Shown piece after piece: positions 34,920 through 43,418 of a DNA stretch of 64,000 bases. Made by a program: the position numbers and the translations under genes. The number at the start of each line of letters is the position of its first letter. Positions within the stretch are counted from its first letter, which is position 1. The notes under the pieces are model-generated. The model did not search any database. It was given only the letters and a program-made list of their open reading frames with translations, and was not told where the DNA came from. The DNA lies in the NCBI GenBank assembly GCA_009910795.1, contig VMEE01000022.1, positions 36,636 through 100,635 of the forward strand, written 5' to 3'. The stretch is from Dehalobacter sp. CP (GTDB lineage Bacteria; Bacillota_B; Desulfitobacteriia; Desulfitobacteriales; Syntrophobotulaceae).

Positions 34920-34981
34920 AAATTTGCCGTTTTTGAAGTTTACTACACTAGTATAGTAGATTTCAAAAACGGCAAATTTTC
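34918..34981. repeat. 64-bp near-perfect palindrome
   Basis: The outer arms GAAAATTTGCCGTTTTTGAA (34918-34937) and their exact complement (34962-34981) pair over 20 bp. The 24-nt centre itself contains TACTACACTAGTATAGTA, a dyad with one mismatch. It begins at the stop codon of the small basic gene, beyond the internal terminator, and ends 86 bp downstream of the BlaR1-like gene. It may be a bidirectional terminator, a mobile palindromic unit or a protein-binding site. Confidence 0.85.
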
Positions 34982-35066
34982 AATGTAGGTTGTCCCATTC
35001 TGAATATATAAATGAGCATCATCCCTTTTCTAAAGAAAAGGTTGTTTGGAACAAGACCAAAATTAG

Positions 35067-36899
35067 TTAATTCTGTTCTCCCCCCAAAATAAGTACACCT
35101 TTCGGATAATGATCATGCACCCAGACCAAACTATTTTTGTCTGTTATCTCCTGGATATGTTTCTTATAGGTATCATACCAGTCCTGATGATTTGTACTGA
35201 GATATTTGATATCCTCACTGCCGAGGATCTTTCGGCATAGGATCTCCATCAAGTTTCCCTTTAAGCCTGTCTGCCCGCCTTTTGCAAATTCGGAGAATAG
35301 GTAAGGCAGCGTTTTTTCATCCATGGCAATAATTGTTTCAACCTCTGCCGGATGCGCATTCAAATAATCATAGGGATTTGAGGAATCCATTGGTGATGTC
35401 ATGATCTTCTCCAGACAATTTTTAACCTGATCCGCATTATTGGCTACTATATTCCCATCTGTATATCCATAACTGGCATAGATACTGTTCAAGCGGTCAA
35501 TCAGTACCTTCAGCTTTCCGATATTGTCGGAATAAAGACGTACATCTCCTTGCATGATCTGCTCAATCCGGCTCCTTGACTTTGACCAGCTATACCCTTC
35601 CAATTGCCCAGTACTGTCGGCAAATCGAATGTTAATGATTTGGACGTTATCCACCAAAGCAAAGAGCAAAATGGCATTGCGATCAAACACATTTCCGATG
35701 ATTCCGTCTTCTGCCGTAATCGCCGAAGCGTTATTAATCCGATAATTAATGGTTATGCCATATGGCTCAGCGGACGTCTGCAACTCGACTTTATCCCGGA
35801 CAACCCCTTCTGGCAAAGGCATCGCGTCAATCAGCGCGATAACCTTGCTCGCATTGCCTACATACGGTGTTTTGTTGGCCAGTAATTTATCGACCGCGTA
35901 GCCTGAGTACGTTTTCTGCCCTGTAGCCGCCCCATTTATCGGGTTTGCTATGAATCCAATCATCAACGCCGCGATCACGATCATTATAGCCGTGCCAACC
36001 CAAAAACGAGGCTTTCTGTAATGGATCACATTTTTTATTCTCTCTTTAATATTGTTTTCACCGAAAGCTAAAGGGGTAGCCTGCCAGAAGTTGTTCTTCT
36101 GAACTGCCAACGCCAGCAGGGAATTGGCATAATCCGCTTTGATCCCTTGCCCCTTGTTTCTGATAACCGTTTCATCGCAGGACATTTCCATGTCCTTAAC
36201 CATCAGCGTAAAGCAGAGCCACATCAACGGATTAAACCAATGGATGATCAGAACCAAAAATGCCGCCGGTTTGATCAGATAATCACTTCTCTGAATATGT
36301 ACCGTTTCATGCGCCAGTACATAGGGTAATTCCCGGGACGAAATGCCTGCAGGCAAATAAATTCTCGGTCTCCTAAAGCCAAAAACAAACGGTGTGCTGA
36401 TTTGATCTGTCTCATAAATATGCGATAAAGAAGCATCCAGCAGCGTAGCCGTTTTTATCTTTCCTGCAATTTTAAAATAGGAAAGAATATTCCAAATCAG
36501 CAGCACCATAACTCCGGCCATCCAGACCATACTGCCAAGCAACATCAGCATAGAAAGCGGACTTACACCCATTGCTGCGACCAGAGGCAGCGTACTGCCA
36601 ACTGAGCTGTTTACTGTACCGTTTATTGCATAATTTATGTTCTCAAGGCCTGTCATCACCAGCGTCTCAGGCAAAGCATCAGGCTGCATGGCGGGTTTGA
36701 CAACGTTTAGGAAACTAAAAACCGAGGTAAATGAACCAGGACAGGTCAGTCTGAAAAAAACCGCCAGCCACAACAGATAAGAAAAGACTTTCGGTGCCCT
36801 TTTCAGAAGCAGTCGAATCAGGATCACACCGAGAGCCACATAGGAAGCTGTCATGCTCATATCGACAACAGTGCTGAAAACTGTCATCAAGCTGTTCAT
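35067..36899 (-). CDS. BlaR1/MecR1-like M56 family membrane protease sensor
   Basis: 610 residues. Four or so N-terminal membrane helices surround a zinc-protease loop with VLAHETVHIQRSDYL (HExxH near residue 197) and EMSCDETVIRN. A further helix follows at about 305-325, then a roughly 280-residue extracytoplasmic domain. That domain lacks penicillin-binding motifs (no SxxK/SxN/KTG pattern seen), so the ligand need not be a beta-lactam. It starts 4 bases inside the BlaI-type repressor gene and likely cleaves or triggers inactivation of that repressor. Confidence 0.83.
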   Translation of the reverse strand: MNSLMTVFSTVVDMSMTASYVALGVILIRLLLKRAPKVFSYLLWLAVFFRLTCPGSFTSVFSFLNVVKPAMQPDALPETLVMTGLENINYAINGTVNSSVGSTLPLVAAMGVSPLSMLMLLGSMVWMAGVMVLLIWNILSYFKIAGKIKTATLLDASLSHIYETDQISTPFVFGFRRPRIYLPAGISSRELPYVLAHETVHIQRSDYLIKPAAFLVLIIHWFNPLMWLCFTLMVKDMEMSCDETVIRNKGQGIKADYANSLLALAVQKNNFWQATPLAFGENNIKERIKNVIHYRKPRFWVGTAIMIVIAALMIGFIANPINGAATGQKTYSGYAVDKLLANKTPYVGNASKVIALIDAMPLPEGVVRDKVELQTSAEPYGITINYRINNASAITAEDGIIGNVFDRNAILLFALVDNVQIINIRFADSTGQLEGYSWSKSRSRIEQIMQGDVRLYSDNIGKLKVLIDRLNSIYASYGYTDGNIVANNADQVKNCLEKIMTSPMDSSNPYDYLNAHPAEVETIIAMDEKTLPYLFSEFAKGGQTGLKGNLMEILCRKILGSEDIKYLSTNHQDWYDTYKKHIQEITDKNSLVWVHDHYPKGVLILGGEQN

Positions 36900-37255
36900 T
36901 GTATCGCCTCCTCAATAATTCGTTTCAGTTCTTCAGCTTCCTTGGCTGTGAGCGTCTTCCGATCGAGGAATGCTGTTAAAAATTGCGGCAGAGAACCGTC
37001 AAAGTTTTTTTCGATCAAAGATTGGCTTTCATATTTCTGCACTTCTTCCTTTTTAACAAGTGAAGTGACCACTGCATCAGCATTGTTTAAAATGCCCCGT
37101 TCACATAGTTTTCGCAAAACCGTGTAAGTGGTTGACTTCTTCCAGCCCAGTCTTTCCAAAGAAAGCCGTGCAAGCTCAGTCGAATTCACCGGTTCTTTTT
37201 CCCAGACGATACTGACAAATCTATACTCCGCATCAAATAATTTATAGTTTTCCAT
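36896..37255 (-). CDS. BlaI/MecI-family transcriptional repressor
   Basis: 119 residues with a winged-helix domain (MKNYKL.. type N-terminus, MEIVWEKE-like VSIVWEKEPVNSTELARLSLERLGWKKSTTYTVLRKL as in BlaI) and a helical dimerisation tail (FDGSLPQFLTAFLDRKTLTAKEAEELKRIIEE). It should bind the dyad upstream of its own ATG at 37255 and be released when the adjacent M56 protease is activated. The genes it controls besides its own operon are unknown. Confidence 0.88.
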   Translation of the reverse strand: MENYKLFDAEYRFVSIVWEKEPVNSTELARLSLERLGWKKSTTYTVLRKLCERGILNNADAVVTSLVKKEEVQKYESQSLIEKNFDGSLPQFLTAFLDRKTLTAKEAEELKRIIEEAIQ

Positions 37256-37276
37256 GATACCCCCAAGGTTTATCTT

Positions 37277-37310
37277 AATAGACCTACTTGTAAGTCTATT
37301 CTAATAGACC
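37277..37310. promoter_or_regulatory. Probable BlaI-type operator
   Basis: AATAGACCTAC (37277-37287) and GTAAGTCTATT (37290-37300) form an 11-bp dyad with one mismatch. An extra half-site AATAGACC follows at 37303-37310. The dyad centre is about 33 bp upstream of the blaI-type start codon. Confidence 0.65.
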
Positions 37311-37360
37311 TTATTTGTCAACAGAAAATCTGCGGTAAAAATTTTTTCGAGGGCAACCGA

Positions 37361-38839
37361 TCAAAGCCTGATATATTTTGTTGCCACTGATTGCACAAAC
37401 GCACTGTCATGCTCCACAAACAGCAGGGTTGGCCGGCATCTTACAATGAGGTCCTCAATCTGCATCCGGGACAGAACGTCAATATAGTTCAGCGGCTCAT
37501 CCCAGATATACAGATGGGCCTGCTCGCAGAGACTTTTGGCCAGGAGCACCTTTTTCTTCTGCCCTGCGCTGAACATACGCATATCTTTTTCGAACTGAAC
37601 GCCTGAGAAATCGAGCTTGTGCAGAATGGTCAGAAAACGGCTTTCCTCAATCTGGTACTGCTCCGCAAAACTGCGCAGACTGCCCTGCAAGTAAGCGGTA
37701 TCCTGCGAAATATAGGAGATTCTTAGATTACTTCCAATATTGACCTTGCCGCTGGAGGCAAGATCTTCTCCAATCAGCAGCTTTAAAACACTGGATTTGC
37801 CGCTGCCATTCCTGCCACTTAAGGCCACCCGCTCTCCTCTCTCTACAGTAAAATGAACATTCTCGCAGACCTTCCTGTCCGCATAATAGATTGCCAGGTC
37901 ACGTAATTCCACAAGTGTATTTTTCGGGTGTGAAAGAGGTCTCATACTCAGGCTGTCGGCCAGCTCGATATTTTTTAAAAGTTTTTCTTTCGTCTGGATG
38001 TTCTTTTGCTGCCGAGCTTCGATCACTTTGGATCGTTTCATCATTTTTGCCGCCTGGTGGCCGATATAGCCTTTATCCGGCTTGATGCCGGAGTTCAGCG
38101 TTCCCTTCTTGGTCTTCTCAATTTTATCCGACCAGCCGGCCGTCCGCCTGGCTGCTGCCGATAATTGTTTGATCTCTTTCTGCAGCCTGTCATTCTCTGC
38201 TGTTTCAAACGAATCCGTTCTCTCTTTATTGACCCACCACGTTGAAAAATTGCCTTTTTGAAGTTCAATATTGGTTTTATTGATGGTCAGGATATGGTCG
38301 ATACAACGGTCCAGAAAAAACCTGTCATGCGAAACCAGGATAAAGCCGGTTTTCCTGTTCAGATATTTCCCGACAACGCGCCTGCCCTCTATGTCCAGAT
38401 GATTGGTCGGTTCATCGATCAAAAGAAAGTTGTGGGGTTTAATAAACAGTGCCGCAAGCAAAACCTTGGTCTGCTCCCCTTGGCTTAAGGCTGCAAAAGG
38501 CAGCTCCAGGACATCCTCTGCAACTTCGAGCAATGACAATTCTTTCTGAAGTTCCCAATGTTCAAAAGCAGGGCAGATACTTGCCACTACCTCAATGACA
38601 TTTTGACTGGGATCGGTAACCTGAAAAGGAAAATAATCAAAAGACACGGGGGATTCAATTGTTCCACGGTACTCGTATTTCCCGCACAGCAGCTGCAAAA
38701 AGGTTGTTTTACCGCGCCCGTTCCGGCCAGTGAACCCAAGTTTCCAGTCCGTATCGATCTGAAAAGATACATTTTCAAAAATATTGTCATAACTGCCGTC
38801 ATAGCAAAACGTTAAATGGTCGATGTTAATCAACGCCAT
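37361..38839 (-). CDS. ABC-F ribosome-protection protein, Lsa-like
   Basis: 492 residues with two ATPase domains in one chain: GRNGRGKTTFLQLL, LSQGEQTKVLLAALF and IDEPTNHLDIEG in the first, GRNGSGKSSVLKLL, FSAGQKKKVLLAKSL and WDEPLNYIDVL in the second. An interdomain linker (residues about 190-250) bears the P-site tRNA interaction region. There are no membrane helices. The N-terminus LTFCYDGSYDNIF..DTDWKLGFTGRNGRGKTTF is of the Lsa/Vga-type antibiotic-resistance ABC-F group. Family members dislodge lincosamides, pleuromutilins and streptogramin A from the ribosome. ATG 38839 follows GAGGTGATC. A leader with a terminator precedes it. Confidence 0.85.
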   Translation of the reverse strand: MALINIDHLTFCYDGSYDNIFENVSFQIDTDWKLGFTGRNGRGKTTFLQLLCGKYEYRGTIESPVSFDYFPFQVTDPSQNVIEVVASICPAFEHWELQKELSLLEVAEDVLELPFAALSQGEQTKVLLAALFIKPHNFLLIDEPTNHLDIEGRRVVGKYLNRKTGFILVSHDRFFLDRCIDHILTINKTNIELQKGNFSTWWVNKERTDSFETAENDRLQKEIKQLSAAARRTAGWSDKIEKTKKGTLNSGIKPDKGYIGHQAAKMMKRSKVIEARQQKNIQTKEKLLKNIELADSLSMRPLSHPKNTLVELRDLAIYYADRKVCENVHFTVERGERVALSGRNGSGKSSVLKLLIGEDLASSGKVNIGSNLRISYISQDTAYLQGSLRSFAEQYQIEESRFLTILHKLDFSGVQFEKDMRMFSAGQKKKVLLAKSLCEQAHLYIWDEPLNYIDVLSRMQIEDLIVRCRPTLLFVEHDSAFVQSVATKYIRL

Positions 38840-38857
38840 CGCGATCACCTCACAGTG

Positions 38858-38898
38858 TAAAAATAATAAGGCTGCAAGAAAGTTTATTCTTGCAGCTT
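38858..38898 (-). terminator. Leader terminator (attenuator) of the ABC-F gene
   Basis: On the minus strand GCTGCAAGAA and TTCTTGCAGC (bases 38887-38896 and 38871-38880) form a perfect 10-bp stem with a 6-nt loop, followed by TTATTATTTTTA, just upstream of the ABC-F ribosome site. An upstream RNA segment GCAAGAAAGTT (39004-39014) is complementary to 11 nt of the 3' arm (38874-38884), offering an antiterminator. Confidence 0.75.
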
Positions 38899-39003
38899 CA
38901 AAATATCCTTGAACACAGTTGATGTGCAGAAAAAATGTTAACATGATGCACATTCCAAAACGCTGTCGGTCCAATGTGATCTTTGATTACTTTAAAAGAT
39001 TGT

Positions 39004-39143
39004 AACTTTCTTGCTCCGTGGGCTTACTGCTCCTTGCCATCCTTGGCACCGCGGCATGAGCCCATCCGTGGGCGTCACAAGGCCAGCAGCACTTGCTGCT
39101 TACTCCGTAACGCTCTTTTCACTTCACATTTAGCAAGAAAGTT
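39004..39143. repeat. 140-bp element bounded by 12-bp perfect inverted repeats
   Basis: AACTTTCTTGCT (39004-39015) and AGCAAGAAAGTT (39132-39143) are exact complements flanking GC-rich sequence with further small hairpins, including TTGCCATCCTTGGCAC at 39034-39049. The gap 38840-39254 contains no gene besides the ABC-F leader. It could be a small MITE-like unit or part of the leader RNA. Confidence 0.55.
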
Positions 39144-39254
39144 TGCGCATCTTCCCATCTCCGATCAAATTTATCTATTAACAAAAATTCCAAATCAACC
39201 TATTAATACATTACTTAACCTTAGTATTATATCAGATAACCCTATCATTCGATA

Positions 39255-40172
39255 CTAGGCTAGAAAACCCTGCAGAATCATATCTTCAGCCTCTTTTTCC
39301 GTGAGACCAAGCGTCATCAGCTTGATCAGCTGATCGTTTGCAATCCTGCCGATCGCCGCCTCATGGATCAGCTGAGCATCCGAATGGAAGGCCGAAATTT
39401 CCGGAATAGAAGAAACTTTCGCTTGATCCATAATAATGGAATCACATTGAATATGTCCGCGGCATTGGGCATAGCCGCGCATATTCAAATGAAAAACTTG
39501 AGTGGAATTATCCTGCGCCACGGAACGGGAAATGATCTGGGCGGCAGCATCTTCTCCTATCAGCTCAACTGTAATATCGGATTCGGCATTCTGGCTGGTG
39601 GTAGTCAGCAGTCTTTCCATGACAATCAGACGCGCGTTCTTGTGCAGGCGCACTTCCGTATCCCTTTTGGTCTGGTCGACACCTCTGATCTGAACCATTT
39701 CCAGCTCAGCCACACCGCCCTCTTCGACTTCAATAATCGTCTTCGGATTCAAAATCCTTTCCCCGCTGCCATCGCCTTCACCGTAGTGTTTTTCCACATA
39801 CTTCATCTTGGCGCCCTTACGGACAAAAAATTCGTGAACGCCATCATGCTGGGCTTTCTTGCTTCCCGGGTTATGAATCCCGCAGCCGGCCACAATCAGA
39901 ACGTCCGAGTCGACGCCGATTTCAAATGTATTGTAAACGAGGTCATCCATCCCTTCAGACAGAATAACCGGAATATGCACGCTTTCTCCTTTGGTTCCGG
40001 GTTTCACAATGATATCAATGCCAGGCTTGTCCTGCTTGGTGATAATATCAATATTTGCAGTCGTATTTCGTCCTGCTTTCTCGCCATTTTTACGGATATT
40101 ATAGGCTCCATGAGGTATTTCATGCAAATCAGCGACTTCAGCCAGAATTTTTTTATCGATCGCATTCAACAT
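39255..40172 (-). CDS. SufB/SufD-family Fe-S assembly protein (minimal SUF type)
   Basis: 305 residues, shorter than E. coli SufB (about 495). It has the SufBD beta-helix core: AGCGIHNPGSKKAQHDGVHEFFVRKG, NPKTIIEVEEGGVAE and the C-terminal AKVSSIPEISAFHSDAQLIHEAAIGRIANDQLIKLMTLGL. It acts with SufC as a scaffold for iron-sulfur clusters. A two-gene sufC-sufB arrangement with a short SufB is typical of anaerobic archaea and Clostridia. Its start overlaps the end of sufC. Confidence 0.87.
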   Translation of the reverse strand: MLNAIDKKILAEVADLHEIPHGAYNIRKNGEKAGRNTTANIDIITKQDKPGIDIIVKPGTKGESVHIPVILSEGMDDLVYNTFEIGVDSDVLIVAGCGIHNPGSKKAQHDGVHEFFVRKGAKMKYVEKHYGEGDGSGERILNPKTIIEVEEGGVAELEMVQIRGVDQTKRDTEVRLHKNARLIVMERLLTTTSQNAESDITVELIGEDAAAQIISRSVAQDNSTQVFHLNMRGYAQCRGHIQCDSIIMDQAKVSSIPEISAFHSDAQLIHEAAIGRIANDQLIKLMTLGLTEKEAEDMILQGFLA

Positions 40173-40915
40173 TGGGCTTTTCCTCCTACAATGGTACAGT
40201 TATTTCTGCATTCGCAGTTGGAATCCAGCAGCTCAATTTCACCCAGAATTTTAGCCTTGGTGGTCACTTCGCTGATTTTTCCGTCGGACACTAAAACAAC
40301 CTGGTCGGCCAGACGGAGAATCCTCTCCTGGTGAGAGATAATCACAATCGTCGTGTCATACTTTTTATTTAAATTTTGGAACGTCTCGGTCAGCTTCTGG
40401 AAGCTCCACAGGTCAATCCCTGCTTCCGGTTCATCAAAGACAGCCACTTTCAGGTTGCGCGCTAAAATACTGGCAATTTCAACTCTCTTTAATTCCCCGC
40501 CCGAAAAGCTCGCATTGATTTCCCTGTCCAAATAATCCTGCGCGCATAAACCCACATCATAAAGCAAATCACAGGAATTCACCTCTTTATCCGGACCGGC
40601 AGCCAGCTTTAAAATATCGCGGACTTTCATTCCTTTAAAACGGGGCGGTGACTGAAACGCATAGCCGATACCCAGCCGTGCTCTTTCCGTAATTCCCATC
40701 TGGGTAATATCCGTTCCGTCCAATAATATTTTCCCTGCCGTAGGCTGGTAAATACCCATAATCACTTTGGCGATTGAGGATTTTCCTCCTCCGTTCGGAC
40801 CTGTCATGACGTAAATCTTTTTCTTATCCAGGGTGAGACTGACGTTCTCAAGGATTTCCACATCTGTTCCCTGGTCATCGTCTAACGTCAGGCCGACATT
40901 TATCAATTCCAACAT
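40166..40915 (-). CDS. sufC: SufC-like Fe-S assembly ATPase
   Basis: 249 residues with Walker A TGPNGGGKSS, signature FSGGELKRVEIA, Walker B VAVFDEPEAGID and the switch His ISHQ. It energises the SufB-like scaffold encoded directly downstream. The last 16 residues, CECRNNCTIVGGKAQC, carry four Cys. That tail is not part of the usual SufC fold and could bind a metal or cluster. Confidence 0.88.
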   Translation of the reverse strand: MLELINVGLTLDDDQGTDVEILENVSLTLDKKKIYVMTGPNGGGKSSIAKVIMGIYQPTAGKILLDGTDITQMGITERARLGIGYAFQSPPRFKGMKVRDILKLAAGPDKEVNSCDLLYDVGLCAQDYLDREINASFSGGELKRVEIASILARNLKVAVFDEPEAGIDLWSFQKLTETFQNLNKKYDTTIVIISHQERILRLADQVVLVSDGKISEVTTKAKILGEIELLDSNCECRNNCTIVGGKAQC

Positions 40916-41107
40916 CTCAATACCACCTTTTAAGCATTTTCCGATTTAAAAATTTTTGCAACATCTTCCATCATTATCTCTTGATAGATATTTCTTCGGA
41001 TATTATAGCATCCCAAATTAAATAAAGGAAATCCCAGTATCCTTTAAGTGCTTAATGACTTATTAACGTCAAAAATCAAATAAAATCATGAAGGGCAAAT
41101 GCTTTCT

Positions 41108-41638
41108 TTAACGGTTATAAAGCACAAGTGTAAAAAAACCGACTTTTCCCATTCCTGCGTTATACGTCATCTTCTGGTCCATGGACATCCGGACGACATC
41201 GATTCCGCTGCCTTCCATCGAATATTGCTTTTTATCCGGGAAGCGGCAGGGCTCTTCCTCAAGGGCCGAGCATTTCTCACACAATGTGCAAGGACCTGCG
41301 CCCATGATCAGAACATCATCCGCAGTGAATTCTTTCCGCAGCGCTTTGTTCAGATTATCCAGAATCTCAATCGACTCCTTCATTTCTTTTCTGGAACGGA
41401 TTGAGATAATTTTGCAGAGAATGAAAGCCTGACCGTATTTCTGGACCCTGGCTTTTCTTTCCTCCTCCGTCCCTGCTCCGGGCGGACAGGCATGGTTCTT
41501 TCCAAAATTTCCGCAGGTATTTCTGGCGCACTGATCGAATACATCCTGTGAAAAAACAATGTTATCAACTTTGATTTCTCTGTATTCGTCAAATCCCAAT
41601 TTTGTGAAGATTTCGATCAACCGCTCTCTTAGATCCAT
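41108..41638 (-). CDS. DUF2284 metal-binding protein
   Basis: 176 residues with eight or more Cys in family positions: QCARNTCGNFGKNHACPPG at about 36-54, then GPCTLCEKCSALEEEPCRFP at about 113-132. This pattern resembles iron-sulfur or zinc sites of DUF2284 proteins common in strict anaerobes. The function is unknown, though some are encoded near corrinoid or methyltransferase genes. Here it stands alone. Confidence 0.82.
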   Translation of the reverse strand: MDLRERLIEIFTKLGFDEYREIKVDNIVFSQDVFDQCARNTCGNFGKNHACPPGAGTEEERKARVQKYGQAFILCKIISIRSRKEMKESIEILDNLNKALRKEFTADDVLIMGAGPCTLCEKCSALEEEPCRFPDKKQYSMEGSGIDVVRMSMDQKMTYNAGMGKVGFFTLVLYNR

Positions 41639-41817
41639 TTTCTTTGGCCCCTTTTTTCTTCATTTCTGGCACGCAGGAAGCTTGGAACCCTACATATGGA
41701 ATACATTCGGATTCGAATCCGAATTTTAGCGTTTATAGATACCAATAGATTAATAATGTTATACGGTTATCTGCCAATATCATTTAGCTAAATTATCTAA
41801 AAAAAGAAAGTATTTAA

Positions 41818-42009
41818 TCACATTACTTTCTTCTCTAGTACTGATATCCTGTTTTTGACTTTTGTTATGTCCTCATCAAAAAATTTGACTATGCTTGATA
41901 TATCTTTTTTAATGGTTTTTTGTTCTGTTTTAATTTCTTTGATATCTGTTTTTAACTCTTTAATATCTGCTTTCATTTCTGTTAAAAAACTTTTTAATTC
42001 TTCATCCAT
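41818..42009 (-). CDS. Small coiled-coil protein, unknown function
   Basis: 63 residues, nearly all charged heptads (LKSFLTEMKADIKELKTDIKEIKTEQKTIKKD), predicting a long coiled coil, and no membrane segment. ATG 42009 has AAGGGGTGTAGG upstream. Similar short Lys/Glu coiled coils occur widely next to mobile regions and tRNA genes. No function can be assigned. Confidence 0.6.
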   Translation of the reverse strand: MDEELKSFLTEMKADIKELKTDIKEIKTEQKTIKKDISSIVKFFDEDITKVKNRISVLEKKVM

Positions 42010-42100
42010 AACCTACACCCCTTTGTACTAAGTATAAAATGAATCACGTTTAGTGTAAATAAAAATAATGATTTGGCGATCTGGAATACGAAATTTATAT

Positions 42101-42128
42101 ATAAAAAGAGAGCGGAAATAGCTCTCTT
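42101..42128 (-). terminator. Intrinsic terminator downstream of tRNA-Val
   Basis: AAGAGAGC and GCTCTCTT (42106-42113, 42121-42128) are perfect complements around a 7-nt loop. On the minus strand they are followed by TTTTTAT. It lies about 120 bp beyond the tRNA 3' end. Confidence 0.75.
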
Positions 42129-42251
42129 AGTTTGTTCTAATTCATTGTTTTGACTGGATTTCCGACTAGGAAATAGACTAGGTTTAAATCCCAAAAAATG
42201 GCTTGTATCAATGCTCTCAAAAAAATTTGTCTTATTTAGAATAATTATTTT

Positions 42252-42328
42252 TGGTGGGTTTGATAGGATTCGAACCTACGACCCCCGCGATGTGAACACG
42301 GTGCTCTAACCGGCTGAGCTACAAACCC
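42252..42328 (-). tRNA. tRNA-Val, anticodon CAC
   Basis: The minus strand folds into a cloverleaf: acceptor GGGTTTG/CAAACCC, D arm GCTC..GAGC, anticodon arm CCGTG-TTCACAT-CGCGG (loop anticodon CAC), T arm with GGTTCGAATCC, and an encoded CCA end after discriminator A. CAC reads the valine codon GUG. Confidence 0.92.
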
Positions 42329-42496
42329 ACAATGGCATGCACATGGTTTATTATAGCGCTATTATCTGGGAAATGCTACCCTAAAAGCTCTAAAAAAGCA
42401 ACAATCATTCCTTTTTGCCGGCCTAGGCCGCAATGGTTGCTCCCATCTTTCCCCGACCCATTCGATCAGTCTGCTCAGAGACTTGCTCGATCTATA

Positions 42497-43126
42497 TCAG
42501 AGCAAAGGACTGATTAGAAACTTGTAGATATACTCAATCGGCGGCCCTATTACGATATTGATCACATTTGTAATAATCAGAATCAGTAAGATAAACGTAC
42601 TCATCTGATAAATCTGGCTGTACAGACTGCTGTCTTTCAAACCGAGCAAACCAAAGACAACATGGGAACCGTCGAGCGGCGGGATTGGCAGAAGGTTAAA
42701 AACAAACAAGACGACATTCATCCAGACTGCATTAACAAAGATCGTTTGCAGAATATTTAAAGTATTGTTATCGAGGACGCCTTCCGGAATATAACCGGCG
42801 GCCCATATCAGGATCACGAAACATACCGCAAGCAACAAGTTCATCACCGGTCCGGCCAGGGATACAAGGATATCATCTCTTTTTTTGTTTTTAAAATTAC
42901 GGGGGTCAACTTGAACAGGCTTCGCCCAGCCAAAATGAGCGATAACCAACATCAGAAATCCAATAATATCGAGATGAACCAACGGGTTAAGCGACGTCCT
43001 GCCCTGCAGTCTGGGCGTATCATCACCAAACCAAACTGCGGTCTGGGCGTGGGCAAATTCATGAAAGGTAAGACCAATAATGATTCCGGGCAACATATAA
43101 AGGGTTTGAACAATATCAAAATTCAT
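42497..43126 (-). CDS. M50-family site-2-type membrane metalloprotease
   Basis: 209 residues with about five to six membrane helices. The zinc motif is TFHEFAHAQTA near residue 20 (HExxH) and the second motif is NLLPIPPLDGSHV near 160. This is the short YdeZ/YwhC-like M50 group without a PDZ domain. It would cleave within the membrane. The substrate is unknown. The ATG at 43126 is supported by an adequate upstream purine run. Confidence 0.87.
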   Translation of the reverse strand: MNFDIVQTLYMLPGIIIGLTFHEFAHAQTAVWFGDDTPRLQGRTSLNPLVHLDIIGFLMLVIAHFGWAKPVQVDPRNFKNKKRDDILVSLAGPVMNLLLAVCFVILIWAAGYIPEGVLDNNTLNILQTIFVNAVWMNVVLFVFNLLPIPPLDGSHVVFGLLGLKDSSLYSQIYQMSTFILLILIITNVINIVIGPPIEYIYKFLISPLL

Positions 43127-43418
43127 GCTTTACTTCCTTTCGGGTAACATACTTTGTTCTCTTAACTTTTGAGAGGCCGCCACATCAAGGGGATAAAATC
43201 CTATAATCCTAATAATACATAATTCCGACCGATTTGACAAAGGGATACTTATGCAAGAAACCTCCCTGCAATCGGAAGGTTTCTTATTTTCTGATGATCG
43301 AACCGGCCTTATACTAGGTATCCTGTACTATTGTAATTCTCTCTCATCTGTCCATTGTCACAAAAAATTCTCATAACGGATTTGTCATGCTGTCTTGTGG
43401 CAGTTTTTACGTATAGTT

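Noticed and set aside
41994..42194. 66-residue frame upstream of the small coiled-coil gene
   Set aside because: It runs through the terminator hairpin at 42106-42128, has no ribosome site and no conserved features.
42252..42328. Phage or island attachment site at tRNA-Val
   Set aside because: No integrase gene and no direct repeat of the tRNA 3' end were found on either side.
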